DNA of 64,000 nucleotides from Sva-07 sp963828415. Lineage in GTDB: Bacteria > Actinomycetota > Acidimicrobiia > Acidimicrobiales > Ilumatobacteraceae. Positions 18,399 through 30,093 of the stretch are shown piece by piece. The translations under genes were made by a program, and so were the position numbers. The notes under the pieces are model-generated. The model saw nothing but the letters and a program-made list of their open reading frames with translations. It had not been told where the DNA came from and ran no database searches. The first letter of the stretch is position 1; each line of letters starts with the position of its first letter. The DNA lies in NCBI GenBank assembly GCA_963828415.1, contig CAWHEI010000012.1:1112187-1176186 (forward strand). The letters are read 5' to 3'.

Positions 18399-19073
18399 TC
18401 ACGGCGTCGGCGTGCCGTGCACGTACGCGGCGCGACGTCGAAAGGTGCGCCGAGCCCGAGCGAAGATGATCGGACGGATCGGGCGCGGGATCGACGCCGT
18501 CATCGTCTCGACCTCTTCCGGGTCGCCGTAGTGATCGAACATGCCCAGAGCGAGCGACCGATACCGCTTCGGTGAGCGGCGGTGGCCCTCGTCGCCGAGA
18601 CGGTTCCACTCGGCGGGTTCCATTGCGCGGACCGCGATCGGCAACAGGCGTTGTTCTTCGGCGTCGAGGTGTTCGACGAGCAGCGGGTACAGCTCGTCGA
18701 GCAGCTCAGCGACCTCGTCCCGGTGCGCCGTGCTCGGCGACTCGCGCCAGGCCGTGGTCGACGCAGCGATCGACTCGAGGAGGTTCGACGTGGCCTCGTG
18801 CTGGCTCTCCATCAAGTCGACGATCCTGCGCTGATCGACGTCGAGTCGAGGCCGAAGCACCGGCCAGAGGAACTCGTCTTCGATCTCGTGGTGGTGTTCG
18901 ATGAAGGTCACGAGGAAGTCGAGATGATCGGCGACATCGGCCCGGGCATCATCGTTGGTGGCTCGGCGCACCGCCCCGGGCGCTCGCCGAAGCTCCTGGC
19001 GCATGCATCGATGCAGCAGCACCATCGCTCGGGCGTCGATGTGCGAGTGATCGGGGCGGCGGGCGGGAGCCAT
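18399..19073 (-). CDS. Hemerythrin-domain protein
   Basis: 224 residues from ATG 19073, one base after the stop of the upstream hydrolase gene, so the two are coupled. It carries the hemerythrin HHE pattern: His in SHIDARAMVLLHRCM, HHHEIEDEFLWPVL near residues 60-73, an ESQHEAT helix and EHLDAEEQRLLP near residues 125-135. These are the His, Glu and Asp ligands of a di-iron centre that binds O2 or NO. The C-terminus has a basic segment (FARARRTFRRRAAY). The cellular role is not evident; oxygen or NO sensing or storage is the family expectation. Confidence 0.88.
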   Translation of the reverse strand: MAPARRPDHSHIDARAMVLLHRCMRQELRRAPGAVRRATNDDARADVADHLDFLVTFIEHHHEIEDEFLWPVLRPRLDVDQRRIVDLMESQHEATSNLLESIAASTTAWRESPSTAHRDEVAELLDELYPLLVEHLDAEEQRLLPIAVRAMEPAEWNRLGDEGHRRSPKRYRSLALGMFDHYGDPEEVETMTASIPRPIRPIIFARARRTFRRRAAYVHGTPTP

Positions 19074-19074
19074 C

Positions 19075-20748
19075 TCAGAGTCCCTTCGGATCGAATGCTG
19101 CGGCGGGAATCCTCGACTGGAGGAAGTCGCGGATCGCCACTCCAGCAGCGTTCGGGTCGTCCAACCAGGGCAGGTGACCGGCATCGGCGACCAGGTCGAG
19201 CTGAGCGTCGATCATCGTCTCGGCCATCGCCTCGGCGACGTCGGCACCACCGAAGGGATCATCGACACCCCAATAGAAGTACGTCGGCACGTCGGCACGT
19301 CGGAGCAGATCGGCAGGCAACGCCAGCTCGGAATGCACGGATCCCGTGACCGAGACGAGCGATCCGATCATCTGCATGTCGTTGCGCATCGTCGGGGTGT
19401 CGCGTTGCAGCGACAGGTACCACTGCATGAACGCGGGGTTGAATCGTCCGGCGTCGACCGACTTGCCATGACCGATCTGGCGCAACATCGAACGCGCCGC
19501 GCGCTCGTTTGGAGGGAGCGCTGTGATCAGCTTCCGCAGCGGTGGGACCGCGGCGGCGCGCATGAACGGTGGCACGGCCATGCCGGGCGCACCGGCGGGA
19601 CACGCCATCTGCACCATGCGCTCGATTCGCCGGGGGGCGGTCGCCGCGGCGCGCAGGGCGAGGAATCCGCCGAAGCTGGAGGCAACGACATGGGCCCGTT
19701 CGAGTTCGAGCCCATCGAGCAGGTCGATGAGGAAGTCGTCGGCGAACGGACCGAGGTTCTTTGCGGTGATCGCGAGCGACGGCGACAGCCCGGTGCCTGG
19801 GCGGTCGACGATGATGGAGCGAAACCCGGTCATCTCGGCGACGAGGGGCGCCCAGGTCGTGCCTGCGCTCGGCCCACCGTGGACGAAGACCACCGGTTCG
19901 CCGTCGCCCACCTCCTGGATCCGCACGCGGGTGTCGAGACGGCGCAGGTCGACGGTACGTTCGCGAGTCTCGACGCCGAGCGAGGTCCACAGCTGGCGTT
20001 CGGCAGTGCGATACGCCGCCTCGTGACCGGATGCTCGTGGAGCCGGCGGCATCGGGTGAGCGGAGCTCGTCTCCGTACCCACGACGGAGTCGACCGTCGT
20101 TGCCGTACGCGGCGTCTGCTGCGGTGTCGTACCGACTCCGGTGATTCCGATCCCGAACGCCCAGACGGCGAAGAGCATGCCGGCGCCGGCGAACATCGGC
20201 GAGAGCTCGGCGTCGGGGAAGACGATGGTGAGCGGCACGGACGTGGCGTGCACCAGACCACCGACGACACCGAGGACCCCGAGCACCTTGACCGGCAGCG
20301 GGACAACACGCAGCAACTGGACGTTCAACCACGCGAACGCGAATCCACTGATCGGGTAGAGGATCAGCGCCAGGCCGACGTGGGTGAATGCCACTGGCGC
20401 CGAGCCGCCGTCGGCCAATGCGTCGGAGTCGATGACCGACGCCAGATGGAACAGGGTCTCGACGACGTACAGCGACATGGCGATCGTCGCGACCCGCAAG
20501 GCAGGGCGCGTGGTGGAAGGCCAGGTCCGGGAACGGTGGGCAATGAGCAGGCCGACCGCCAGCAGTGCCGTGCCGATCGCGATCATCGTGTGCGAGAACA
20601 CCCAGGTGCTGCTCGACGTCATGGTGGCGAGCTCGTCGCGCAGTGAGTCCTCGGCGTCGGCTTCGGGGTGCTGGGAACCTCCGATCGCCATGGCGATGCC
20701 GGAGAGGACGAGAGGAATCCGCCACGTGGCGGAACGAGGGATGGACAT
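19075..20748 (-). CDS. Membrane-anchored alpha/beta hydrolase
   Basis: 557 residues from ATG 20748 with GGAGG 7 nt upstream. The first 250 residues hold about six transmembrane helices (IPLVLSGIAMAIGG, MIAIGTALLAVGLLI, VAFTHVGLALILYPISG, VLGVLGVVGGLVHA, MLFAVWAFGIGITGVG). The rest is an alpha/beta hydrolase with the oxyanion HGGPSAGTTW, nucleophile Ser in VVASSFGGFLAL, and a late catalytic Asp/His (FYWGVDDPFGG, VADAGHLPW). The hydrolase half would face one side of the membrane; the substrate is unknown. The fusion of a multi-span module to a hydrolase is unusual. It forms an operon with the hemerythrin gene. Confidence 0.85.
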   Translation of the reverse strand: MSIPRSATWRIPLVLSGIAMAIGGSQHPEADAEDSLRDELATMTSSSTWVFSHTMIAIGTALLAVGLLIAHRSRTWPSTTRPALRVATIAMSLYVVETLFHLASVIDSDALADGGSAPVAFTHVGLALILYPISGFAFAWLNVQLLRVVPLPVKVLGVLGVVGGLVHATSVPLTIVFPDAELSPMFAGAGMLFAVWAFGIGITGVGTTPQQTPRTATTVDSVVGTETSSAHPMPPAPRASGHEAAYRTAERQLWTSLGVETRERTVDLRRLDTRVRIQEVGDGEPVVFVHGGPSAGTTWAPLVAEMTGFRSIIVDRPGTGLSPSLAITAKNLGPFADDFLIDLLDGLELERAHVVASSFGGFLALRAAATAPRRIERMVQMACPAGAPGMAVPPFMRAAAVPPLRKLITALPPNERAARSMLRQIGHGKSVDAGRFNPAFMQWYLSLQRDTPTMRNDMQMIGSLVSVTGSVHSELALPADLLRRADVPTYFYWGVDDPFGGADVAEAMAETMIDAQLDLVADAGHLPWLDDPNAAGVAIRDFLQSRIPAAAFDPKGL

Positions 20749-20951
20749 GGGAGCGCCTCCGCTGGATTGGTGCACGGTCGAGATGACATCCCGACGACTG
20801 ATTGGGAGCTCGACGATGACACCGACACCTTGCATTTCGCTCGACGTGGATGTCGACGGCATCGGTGACGAGTGCAAGTGGGTGTCCAGCGTGATGCAAG
20901 CGGTCGCGGGCCCAATGGGCGCATCACCGACAACCCGACGCAGGAGTTCCC

Positions 20952-23900
20952 ATGTCGCGCTCGACCCACACCACCCACAACTCGCACCCGCCGATCCGAC
21001 GTCGGATCGTGGCAACGCTGCTCGCCGCACCCGCTCTGCTGGCGTGCGTCGTCCTGCCGACATCGCCGAGTGCGGCTGCGGCGGAGTGCACGACGACGTT
21101 CCTCGACACCGCCGGCGATCAGCGGTGGGAGAACCCGACCAACTGGACCGAGCAGGAGACCCCGACCCATGACGACGTCGTCTGCGTGTCCGGTCTCTCC
21201 GTCGTCGTCTCATCGAGCACGGCGGTCGGATCGCTGCGCGGCGACGGCGAGGTCGACGTCGAAGCGGGTGCCGATCTCCGGGTGCTCGGCGAGGTCGACC
21301 TCGGATCGTTCCTCGTCACCGACGGGCGCCTCGAGATCGCCGGCGGCGGCACCGTCGACAACTTCGTGCAGGACGGCGGCACCGTGACGGGGACCGGCGT
21401 GCTCAGCGTGCTCGCGTCGTTCGAGATGACCGGAGGCCAACAGACGGGGTCGACGGGCGCCACGGCCATCAGCCCCGACGCCGAGACGTCGTTCACGCTC
21501 CACGGCGCACTGGTCTGGGGTGACCGGCCACTCGTCAGCGACGCAGGCGTCACCACGATCACCGGCGCGGGTCAGGTCGACTTCGGCTCGACCATCGTCA
21601 CCATTCGCAACCTCAGCGTCCCCGCCGAGGCCGACGTGGCGCTCGCGGGCACCGCGATCGGCATCGATCGCACCGGTGTCGTCGCCGGATCGCTCACCAT
21701 GCCGCGCTTCGCGACCGTGGCCGGGGCATGGACCGTCGTCGCCGATGGCTCGATGACCCTCGTCGAGAGCGTCGTGAGCGGGAGCATCGAAGTGCAGAGC
21801 GCCGGCATCGTCGACGTGGTCGCCGAGGAGAGTGCGGGAAGCGACGCAGCGGCCCAGATCGCCCCCAACGGGAACGTGCACGGCGAGGGCGACCTGGTCA
21901 TCCACCCCGGCATCGAATTCTTCCAGTACGGGCTCCTCGACGTCGGCTCCCTCACCGTCGCCGGGACCGTCGATGCACAGGCCGCCACCACCGCAGGCTC
22001 GCTGTCGATCGAGGGAACGCTTCGTATCGTCCCCGACGTCGTGGTCACCGCCAACGGGACCGACGTCGACGGCGGAACGCTCGCGATCGAATCCGGCGCG
22101 ACGTTGCGGACCACCTTGCTCGACACCGTGCTCCACGACGGCGTCATCGAACTCGCAGGCACCATCGACGGAGGCCTCGACCAACGCGGCGGCCGCCTCG
22201 CGACCGTGGGAACGCCGCGCATCGACGGCGGCGACTGGGTGCAGGCCGAGGACTCCATCCTGCGGGTGATCGTCACCGACGAGCAGCCGGCAGTGCTCGC
22301 CGTCGACGGCAAGGCCACGGTCGCCGGCAATCTCCAACTGGTCACCGAGGCCGACGACGTGGTCGAAGGGACCCTGCTCGCCGCCACTGGCGGCGTCGAC
22401 GGGCGGTTCGCCGTGCTGTGGGCCGAGGGTGGCCAGTGCCCCGAGCTCGAGTATCAGCCCAACGACGTCGTCGTGCGCTCCGTCGGCTGCCTGCGGCGTC
22501 GATCCCGTGATCGTGGCCGAGGACGCCGGCTTGGCGTCGGTCGCGGTCCGCCTGCCGGACACACTCCCGATCGACTACCCGTTCACCTACGCTGCCGCGC
22601 ACCACGGCACCGCCATCGCCGGCGAGGACTTCGAGGTGACCGAGGGAACCGCCACCATCCCGGCCGGCGAGACCACCGCCGTCATCGAGATCGCCATCAT
22701 CGACGACGACAAGGTCGAGGACGACGAGTCCTTCCAGGTCGACATCGAAGGTGCGACCGCGTCCTCCAGCGCCTTCGGCACGGTGACGATCGTCGACGAC
22801 GACGAGAACCTCGGCCTCGGCGCGGCGTACCACCTCGACGACATCGGCTCGCTTCCGAGCATGTCGATCATCGCCAGCAACGCCAACGGCGTCATCGGCA
22901 ACTGGGCGTCGGACGCGGAGACCGGTGGCGCCTGGGGCTACCACTTCGATGAGCAGCGACGCTTCGACCTGCCCCAGTTCGTCAACAGCTCGGTCGGCGA
23001 CGTGAACGAGGTCGGGCAGATTCTCGGCTTTCGTCGGGTGCTCGACCGCAACGGCGAGGTCACCGAGCTCCAGCAGCCGCCGGGTGCGTTCGCCTACGCA
23101 GCGGCGATCGACGACGATGGAGCGATCGGCGGCTACGCCGAGTTCGGCACCACCGACCGGCTGGTCCACTGGTCGTCGCCGACCGCAGCTCCCGAGGTGA
23201 TCGACACGCCTCCCTTCTCCACGCTGGGCGTCGACGAGATGGCCAACGGAGTGATCGTCGGCAGCGTCAACGACGCCTCGCTCGGCTGGAAGGCCCAGGG
23301 ATTCCGCTGGACGCGCGAGGAGGGATTCGAGTTGCTGCCGCGTCTCGCCGCCGGCGACAGCAGCCTGGCGATCTCGTTGAACCGCCACGGCACGATCGTC
23401 GGCTTCTCCGGCGACAACGCCGTCTCGTGGGACGCCGATGGCAACATCACCGATCTCGGGCTCGGGCGTGCGATCGACATCAACGATGCCGGCGTGATCG
23501 TCGGGCATGCGGCGGCCGAGCCTGGCTCCACCCTGCCGCAGCGAAGCCGTGGTCTGGTTCGAGGGGAACCGCTACGACCCGACCGATCTCGTGCCCGACC
23601 TCGACGGCTTCTACCTCGCCATGATCGAGGAGATCAACGATGACGGCGTGATGGTCGGCCATGGCGCGTGGGGCGGTTCGCGCCGATCGTTCGTCCTGCG
23701 CCCCTACGACTGCCTGGTGTGTGTCGAGGCTCGCTTCGAAGAAACACTGCCCGGCGACTCGACACCAACGACGATCGACACCGCGACGGTCGAGGGCAAT
23801 CCGGTGCAGCTCGTGGCCACACTCGACAACTCGAGCAACCAGGACCTCGAGGTCCACGTCGACGTCGTCGACGGCGTCACCGGCGAGACTGGTCAACGAC

Positions 23901-26900
23901 GAGCCGATCGAGGTCACCTTCGCCCCGAACGGGCGACGCACGATCGAGGTCGACGTCGACACCGACGGCATGGCGTGGAGCAACGGTCAGCCGGCCGACG
24001 CCCGGCCGTTCGACATCGTCATCTCCGACGCCGAATCCGGTCGAGACCTCGACACGGCGTCCACGGCGCTGCTCGTCGATCCTCGGCCGGTCGTGCTGGT
24101 CCACGGCCTGTGGAGCGACGCCAGCACCTGGGCCGCCTACGAGAACACGTTCCTCGCCGCCCACCCTCGTCTCGTGTTCGAGGCGATCGACACGATGGAC
24201 ACCTCGTCGAGCGAGCCGAACACGATTTCGCAGAACGCAGAGCTCCTTGCCGATTTCGTCGACGAGGTCCGCCTCGAGCAGGGAGCCTGGTCGGTCGACC
24301 TGGTGGGCCACTCGATGGGCGGCCTCATCAGCCGGAAGTACATCCACGCCGACATGCCGTCGTACGAGTACGGCGACGAGACCCGCCCGGTCGCCCGCAG
24401 ACTCGTGATGCTCGGGACACCGAACGCCGGCTCGCCCTGCGCGTGGTTGGCGCCGCTGCGGGCGACCGCCGAGTTGCGTCCGGACGTGGTCGCCGACTTC
24501 AACGAGACCGTGACCGAACGTCGCGGTGTCGAGTTCAGCGTCGCCCACGGTCTGCACGTGCCGTTCACCTGCACCGCACTGTCCCCCGGTGACGACGTCG
24601 TGCCCACCTACAGCGCCGTGCGTGGCATGACCGACACGATGCAGTTCGCGCCGATGGCCCACACCGACATGACCGGCTCTGCGGAGCTGTTCGAGTCGTT
24701 CGTGCTGCCGCGCCTCAACGGAACGGCCATCGTCGCCGGCGACCAGTCCGGCCTGATGGCCGACCCGGCCGCGGCCGCCGGGGACGACGATGACGCCGGT
24801 CGGTCGGCGCAGGCTCTCTACCTCGACGATGTCGAGGTCGGTGCCGGCGTGACGACGTCGGTCGCCGTCAGCGTTCCGTCGGCGACGACCGACGTGGCCG
24901 TCACGATCACCGCGCCGGCGACCACCGGCGCTGAGCTCGTCGACCCGACCGGTGCGGTCGTCGCGTCGATCACGCCCGATCCTGACGCCGGGCCGTACCC
25001 GACGTTCCGCACCATGTGGGCTCCGGCGACCGCGGGACGTTGGATCCTGCGGCTCCACAATCCCACCGCCGACACCGTCGCCATGGGCGCGGGCGTTGCC
25101 GCCCTCGGTCTGCCGATCACACTCGCGGCGAGTGCCGAGCAGGTGCACTGGTCGGGACGCGTCGCGTTCGCCGTGGACTACAGCGCTCCGGCCGGGACCG
25201 CACAGCCGGCGACGATCGTCGGCCGGATCATCCACGCCGACGGCGCCAAGACGATCGAGGTGCGCGACGACGGTCGGAGCGGCGATGGCGCCGCCGGCGA
25301 CAACCGCTACGGGGTCATCGTTCGCGACCTGGCGGCGGGCCCGGCCACGGCGGTGTTCTCGGTGATCACCCCCGGACACACGCTCGCCACGAGTGCGGCC
25401 GTCCTCGTCGACACCACGCCATCGTCCACCAACACGGCTCCCGTCGCCTCCGACCTCGCGGCCGACGTCGCCGCCGGCGACATCGTGACGGTGACGCTCC
25501 CTGCCGTCGATGCCGAAGCCGACGATCTCGACTTCACCATCATCGATCAGCCCGAACACGGCACGATCGAACTCGTCGGCGACCGTTTGTCGTACCAGTC
25601 GGCCGCCGACTACCGCGGCGTCGATCGCGTCACGTTCACCGCATCCGACGGACGGCTCGACAGCGCACCCGCGACGGTGACGTTCACCGTCGGCGACCCC
25701 GAGGCCGACATCCGCTACGTCTGGCCGATTCCGGCCGAAGCTGCCCAGGGCCAGCGGATCCTGCTGTCCGCCACGGTTCTCGACCGTCGAGGTGTCTCCG
25801 TGGTCGCCATGCCGGTCACGTTCGACCTCGGCGGCCAGCGGGTCGTCGGAACCACCGGAGCGGGTGGGGTGGCGAGCGTCGAGCTCGTCGTCGCCGCCGA
25901 GCCCGGCACCTACGACTTGGTCCTGACCACGCCGACAGCGGCCGGGTTGTCCGCCGGGCGTCAGGTCGCGCGCTTCACGGTGCTGCCCAACCGGGCACCC
26001 GCGCCCAGCCCCGCCACCGTCTACGGCGACGAGGCCGGGTACCCCGTCCGATTCGTCGTCGCAATGGGCGACCTCGACAAGGACGCCGTGTCGGCCGAGT
26101 GGGATCTCGACGGCGACGGCGAGGTCGACCTCGTCGGCGGCACCCTCGATCTCGGTCTCGACCGCGTGACCCTCGACCACGTCTACGACGACGAGTACGA
26201 CGGTCCCGTGACGGTGACCATCGTCGACGCCGTCGGCAACCGCGGGTCGGCGACCTGGCAGGTCGACATCGGCCCGAATCGACCCGAGGGCGCCATGCGC
26301 CGACTGGCGATGCCCGACGGCACCCCGATCGAGCCGCTCGAGTGGGACCGAACCGGTCGCTACGTGCTCGGGCTCACCCCGATCCCCGGTTCCGCCAACC
26401 CCGTGCGCGACCAACTCGTCGTGCTCGACCGTCAGACGGGCGACGCCGAGGCGGCGTCGGTCGACGGGACCGGCTCCGTCGTCGAGTCGACCGCCGGGGC
26501 GCTCAGTCCGGACGGCCGGTTCGTCGCGTTCCGATCACGGGTCGACGGCTCCTCGACGGCCCAGGTGGTGCTGCGGGACCTCGACGCCGGTGCCAACACG
26601 TTGGTCAGCGCGACCAGTAGCGGCATGCCGGCGGGAGGCTCGAGCACGCCGCTCGCGGTAGCCGACGCCGGATCGGCCGTGCTGTTCGGCTCCGATGCCA
26701 CAGATCTCGGGGCAGCCTGCGACGGGTGCAGCCGTCTGTACCGCTGGTCGCCAACCGGCCCTTCCGGTCCCTCGGTCGACGTCGTGTCGATCGGGCTCGA
26801 CGGCGAGCCCACCTCGGCCTCACCGACCGCTGGCTCGATGAGCAGCGATGGCCGACGGGTTGCCTTCGTGACCGCAGTTCCGGGGACGGACGCGCAGGCG

Positions 26901-28403
26901 ATCCTCGTCGACGTTGCATCCGGGGAGACCGAGTTGATCTCCGTCGACCGCGACGGCGGCCCCGGTGACCACGACAGTGGCGACGTCCACCTCGATGACG
27001 ACGGAGACACGGTCGTGTTCGCGTCGTCGGCCGGCGACCTGGTCGCCGGCGACGCCGACGGCGGCCGAACGGATGTCTTCGTCCGTGATGTCGCCGCCGG
27101 GACGACGCGATCGATCACTGCGGTCGGTGGCCCTGCAGGTTCGACCGGCACCGCCGTCGCCATCAGCGGTGACGGCTCGCGGGTGGCCTTCTCGTCGTCG
27201 ATGAGCACCCTCGTCGACGACGACACCAACAACGAGTCCGACGTCTTCGTCGCCGACGTCGAGACCGGCATCATCGTGCGTGTCAGCCACGACACGCGTG
27301 ACGGTGAGCAGGCAGATGGCAACTCGACACTCTTCTTCGGCGGCCGCAAGCTCACCTGCGACGGTGCCAGCACCCTCTTCCGCAGCGGCGCCACCAACCT
27401 CGTCCCCGGTGACGTCATCCACGCCGACGATGCCTTCGCTTCCGGACCGACCGTCGACTGTGACCCCGATCCGGCCGACACGCCACCGCTGGTCGACGCC
27501 GGCGACGATGCCTCGTCACCCGAGGGAATCGCCGTTGCTGTGACCGGGTCGGTCGTCGACGACGGGGCGGTCGTGACCAAATGGACTGCGACACCCGGCA
27601 CCGACGTGGATTCCGGAGCGACCTGCTCGTTCGCCGAACCGTCCGCTCCATCGACCACGGTCGTCTGCACCGACGACGGGACGTGGACCCTTCGCCTCTC
27701 CGCTGACGACGGTGTCAACGCACCTGTGTCTGCAACCGTCAGGCTCGACGTCGTCGGTGCCGCACCGACGGCAATCATCGTCGATCCACCGAACGGGGTC
27801 GTGGTGCCCGTGGGCATCGAGATCGGAGTTCTCGTCGACATCGAGGACTCCGGTGCCAACGACACGACGACATGCCGAATCGACTTCGGTGACGGGCGCG
27901 CCGTGACCGTCGATGTCGTCGACGGTTCGTGCAGCTCCACGCACGTCTGGAACACGGCGGCGACCCGCACGATCGTCGTCACCGCCACCGACGACGACTC
28001 GTTGGCGACGACGACGCAACGATCGGTCGCCGTCGCCGCGCAGTCGAGCGCCAAGGTCCTGGCGGCAGGCGCCGTGGTGTCCAAGCAACCAGCCGCTCTG
28101 GTGCTCTACGACCCCTCCACGTCGGGCAAGACCTGGATGCAGCTCAACGCCGCAGGAGGTCGATTCAGGGCACTGTCCGCCAACGACTGCTCGGTCGCCG
28201 GCAGGACGGCGACCTGTACGGGAATGGGCATGTGGAACGGCAAAATGGGCTATCGCTACGAAGTCGTGGTGACCGATGGCGGCGATCGCTGGCCGAATCT
28301 GCTGGTCAACAAGGTGTCGATCCGAATCGTGAACGCGGCAGGAAAGGCCGTGTACACGACCAACGGTTCAACACTCCTGGTCGGCGTTGTCGTTGCACGC
28401 TGA
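20952..28403 (+). CDS. Giant secreted multidomain protein with lipase, HAF, Calx-beta, PD40 and PKD domains (three apparent frameshifts)
   Basis: About 2,482 residues from ATG 20952. A signal peptide (LLACVVLPTSPSAAAAE) leads a beta-rich repeat region to about residue 510, then a Calx-beta domain (VEDDESFQVDIEG). HAF repeats follow (DVNEVGQILGF, DINDAGVIVGHAA). A lipase-type alpha/beta hydrolase has VVLVHGLWSDASTW near residue 1045 and nucleophile motif VGHSMGGLIS near 1118. After that come Ig/cadherin-like repeats, a PD40/TolB-like beta-propeller (PDGRFVAFRSR, GDGSRVAFSSS; about 1790-2150) and PKD-type domains. No sorting motif is seen. Frame shifts near 22490, 23542 and 23889 are each one extra base; correcting them gives one continuous protein. 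Likely an extracellular esterase or adhesin. Confidence 0.85.
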
Positions 28404-28454
28404 CATGCTCACCGAGCACGCCGATCGGGTGTCGCTGCGTGGAGTACGAGCCGG

Positions 28455-28889
28455 TCATCCAGCGGCGAGCTCGTCAAGGACTGACCGGAACGTCCGATAG
28501 CGACGCTCACCCACCTCCGCGGCCAGCTCGGCCTCGAGCGCGGCCAACTCACGCAGCACGAGCGTCATGGCGCGATCGCCTTGCGCAGTGCGGCGCACGA
28601 TGTTCGCCCGTCCGTCGTGTGGGTCGGGCTCGACAGCGACAAGTCCCGCTTCCAGCATTTCGCGGATGCGCTGGCCGACAGCCTGCTTGGAGATCCAACC
28701 TCGGGCGAGCTCGGACGGGCGGGCGCCGTCAGGCGGCACGAGTTGGAGCAGGCGGGCGTGCGAACCTCGCATCACCACACCGTGAGGGGCCATGCGCGCA
28801 GCCAGTGCCTCAGCGAATCGCCGTTCCACGGCCGTCATCGTCGCAAGGACATGGGCGCTGGGGTTCAGCCCATCAGGGTGGTAAATCAT
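28455..28889 (-). CDS. MarR-family transcriptional regulator
   Basis: 144 residues from ATG 28889. It shows a MarR winged-helix layout: a dimer helix, then LLQLVPPDGARPSELARGW, recognition helix ISKQAVGQRIREMLEAGLV, and the wing PDPHDGRANIVRRTAQG. Divergent from a phosphotransferase-like gene starting 38 bp away. The AT-rich gap carries inverted repeats that overlap this start codon, so autorepression and control of the divergent gene are likely. The ligand is unknown; many MarR proteins next to drug-modifying enzymes sense the drug. Confidence 0.9.
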   Translation of the reverse strand: MIYHPDGLNPSAHVLATMTAVERRFAEALAARMAPHGVVMRGSHARLLQLVPPDGARPSELARGWISKQAVGQRIREMLEAGLVAVEPDPHDGRANIVRRTAQGDRAMTLVLRELAALEAELAAEVGERRYRTFRSVLDELAAG

Positions 28890-28906
28890 GTTGACATGAT
28901 AGTCAA
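28885..28906. promoter_or_regulatory. Probable MarR operator
   Basis: Two overlapping inverted repeats in an AT-rich patch: ATCATG-TTGA-CATGAT (28885-28900) and TTGAC-ATGATA-GTCAA (28891-28906). They overlap the MarR start codon and lie 21-42 bp upstream of the divergent kinase gene, a typical position for an operator controlling both promoters. The local base composition is far more AT-rich than the surroundings. Confidence 0.6.
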
Positions 28907-28926
28907 TATGATTTACTATAGCAATC

Positions 28927-30093
28927 GTGGTTTCCGTCGCCTGCGATCAGTGGACCGACGACACGCTTGCGAAAGTTGTCCGTGTCGCCGCGGGGTCGGC
29001 CGCCACCATCACCATGTCGGCCTGTGAGCCGCTCGCACACCGCGTCGAGAACATGACCACCGCCCGGTTGGATCGTGTGCAGCTCACGCTCGACGACGGC
29101 ACCACTCTGAGCTTGGTGGCCAAGACCCTGCGACCGGCGTCAGCCGCGCCGGCCTTCGAGTCGATCCCTGCGGAGCATCACCAGCAGGTGCTCGAGGACC
29201 TCCACTGGCTCGTCGAGCCCGACGTGTACCGCTCAGCTCTCGGGTCCTCACTGCCGGCTCCGATGCGGATGCCCACTGTGCACCTCGTCGACGACACTGC
29301 CGACGGCGTCGTCACCATCTGGATGGACGAGGTCGATGACGTGACCCCATGGACGCTCGACCGGTACCGGCGCACCGCAACAGCGCTCGGCTCGCTGGCC
29401 GCACGATGGACCGGCCCCGAGGCAGCCGCCGCGCTCGGACTGCGCGAGCGGAGGATCGAGCGTCTCTTCTTCGGCAAGATCACATTCCTGGACATGCCGC
29501 TGCAAGCCGACGACTCGTTCTGGGCCGACCCGCACGTGCAGTCAGCCGTCGACGACCGTCACCGAACCGACCTCGCCCGCCTCGCCGAGGCCGTTCCCGG
29601 ACTGCTGGCAGGGCTCGCACGGCTGCCGAGCGGCGTCTGCCACGGTGACGCCACGCCGGACAACTTCCGCGAGCCCGGCGACGGCACCGTGGTCGCCCTC
29701 GACTGGAGCTACGCCCACGCCGGACAGATCGGCAGCGACCTCGCCCAGCTCCTCGTGGGACGTTTCGAAACCGGTGCCGCCGACATCGACGACATCCCCG
29801 CGATCGCAGCCACGATCCTCGACGGATACCTCGACGGGCTCAGCGCTGAGGGCTCGACGGTCACCATTGCGGACATTCGGGCCGCGTGGGCGACGCACCT
29901 CGCAGTGCGGTCGGTGTTCTCTGCATTGGTGCTCGACCATCGCCCCGACCTCGAGGGAGACGCCCGAGCCGAACTGCTGCACCGGCGGGCCGCTGTCGCT
30001 CGTTTCGGCATCGACCTCGCACTCGACGTCGCCCAGCCAAAACAGGTTCATCGAGTCGACCGACTCGGAAGCGCCTGCGTCGTTCACGGGTGA
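28927..30093 (+). CDS. Phosphotransferase (APH/choline-kinase fold)
   Basis: 388 residues from GTG 28927. It has the kinase-like catalytic loop GVCHGDATPDNF and the metal-binding VALDWSYAHAGQIGSDLAQ of aminoglycoside phosphotransferase/ecdysteroid-kinase-type enzymes (about residues 238-280). The N-terminal lobe is less clear, but SLVAKTL supplies a possible ATP-binding Lys. It probably phosphorylates a small molecule with ATP. It is controlled by the adjacent divergent MarR gene by inference, which hints at inactivation of a toxic compound. Convergent with, and overlapping by 10 bp, a second kinase gene. Confidence 0.82.
   Translation: MVSVACDQWTDDTLAKVVRVAAGSAATITMSACEPLAHRVENMTTARLDRVQLTLDDGTTLSLVAKTLRPASAAPAFESIPAEHHQQVLEDLHWLVEPDVYRSALGSSLPAPMRMPTVHLVDDTADGVVTIWMDEVDDVTPWTLDRYRRTATALGSLAARWTGPEAAAALGLRERRIERLFFGKITFLDMPLQADDSFWADPHVQSAVDDRHRTDLARLAEAVPGLLAGLARLPSGVCHGDATPDNFREPGDGTVVALDWSYAHAGQIGSDLAQLLVGRFETGAADIDDIPAIAATILDGYLDGLSAEGSTVTIADIRAAWATHLAVRSVFSALVLDHRPDLEGDARAELLHRRAAVARFGIDLALDVAQPKQVHRVDRLGSACVVHG

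Noticed and set aside
23877..26414. 845-codon minus-strand frame
   Set aside because: Antisense of the giant secreted protein; composition of a GC-rich shadow (Gly/Arg/Asp/His), no domain.
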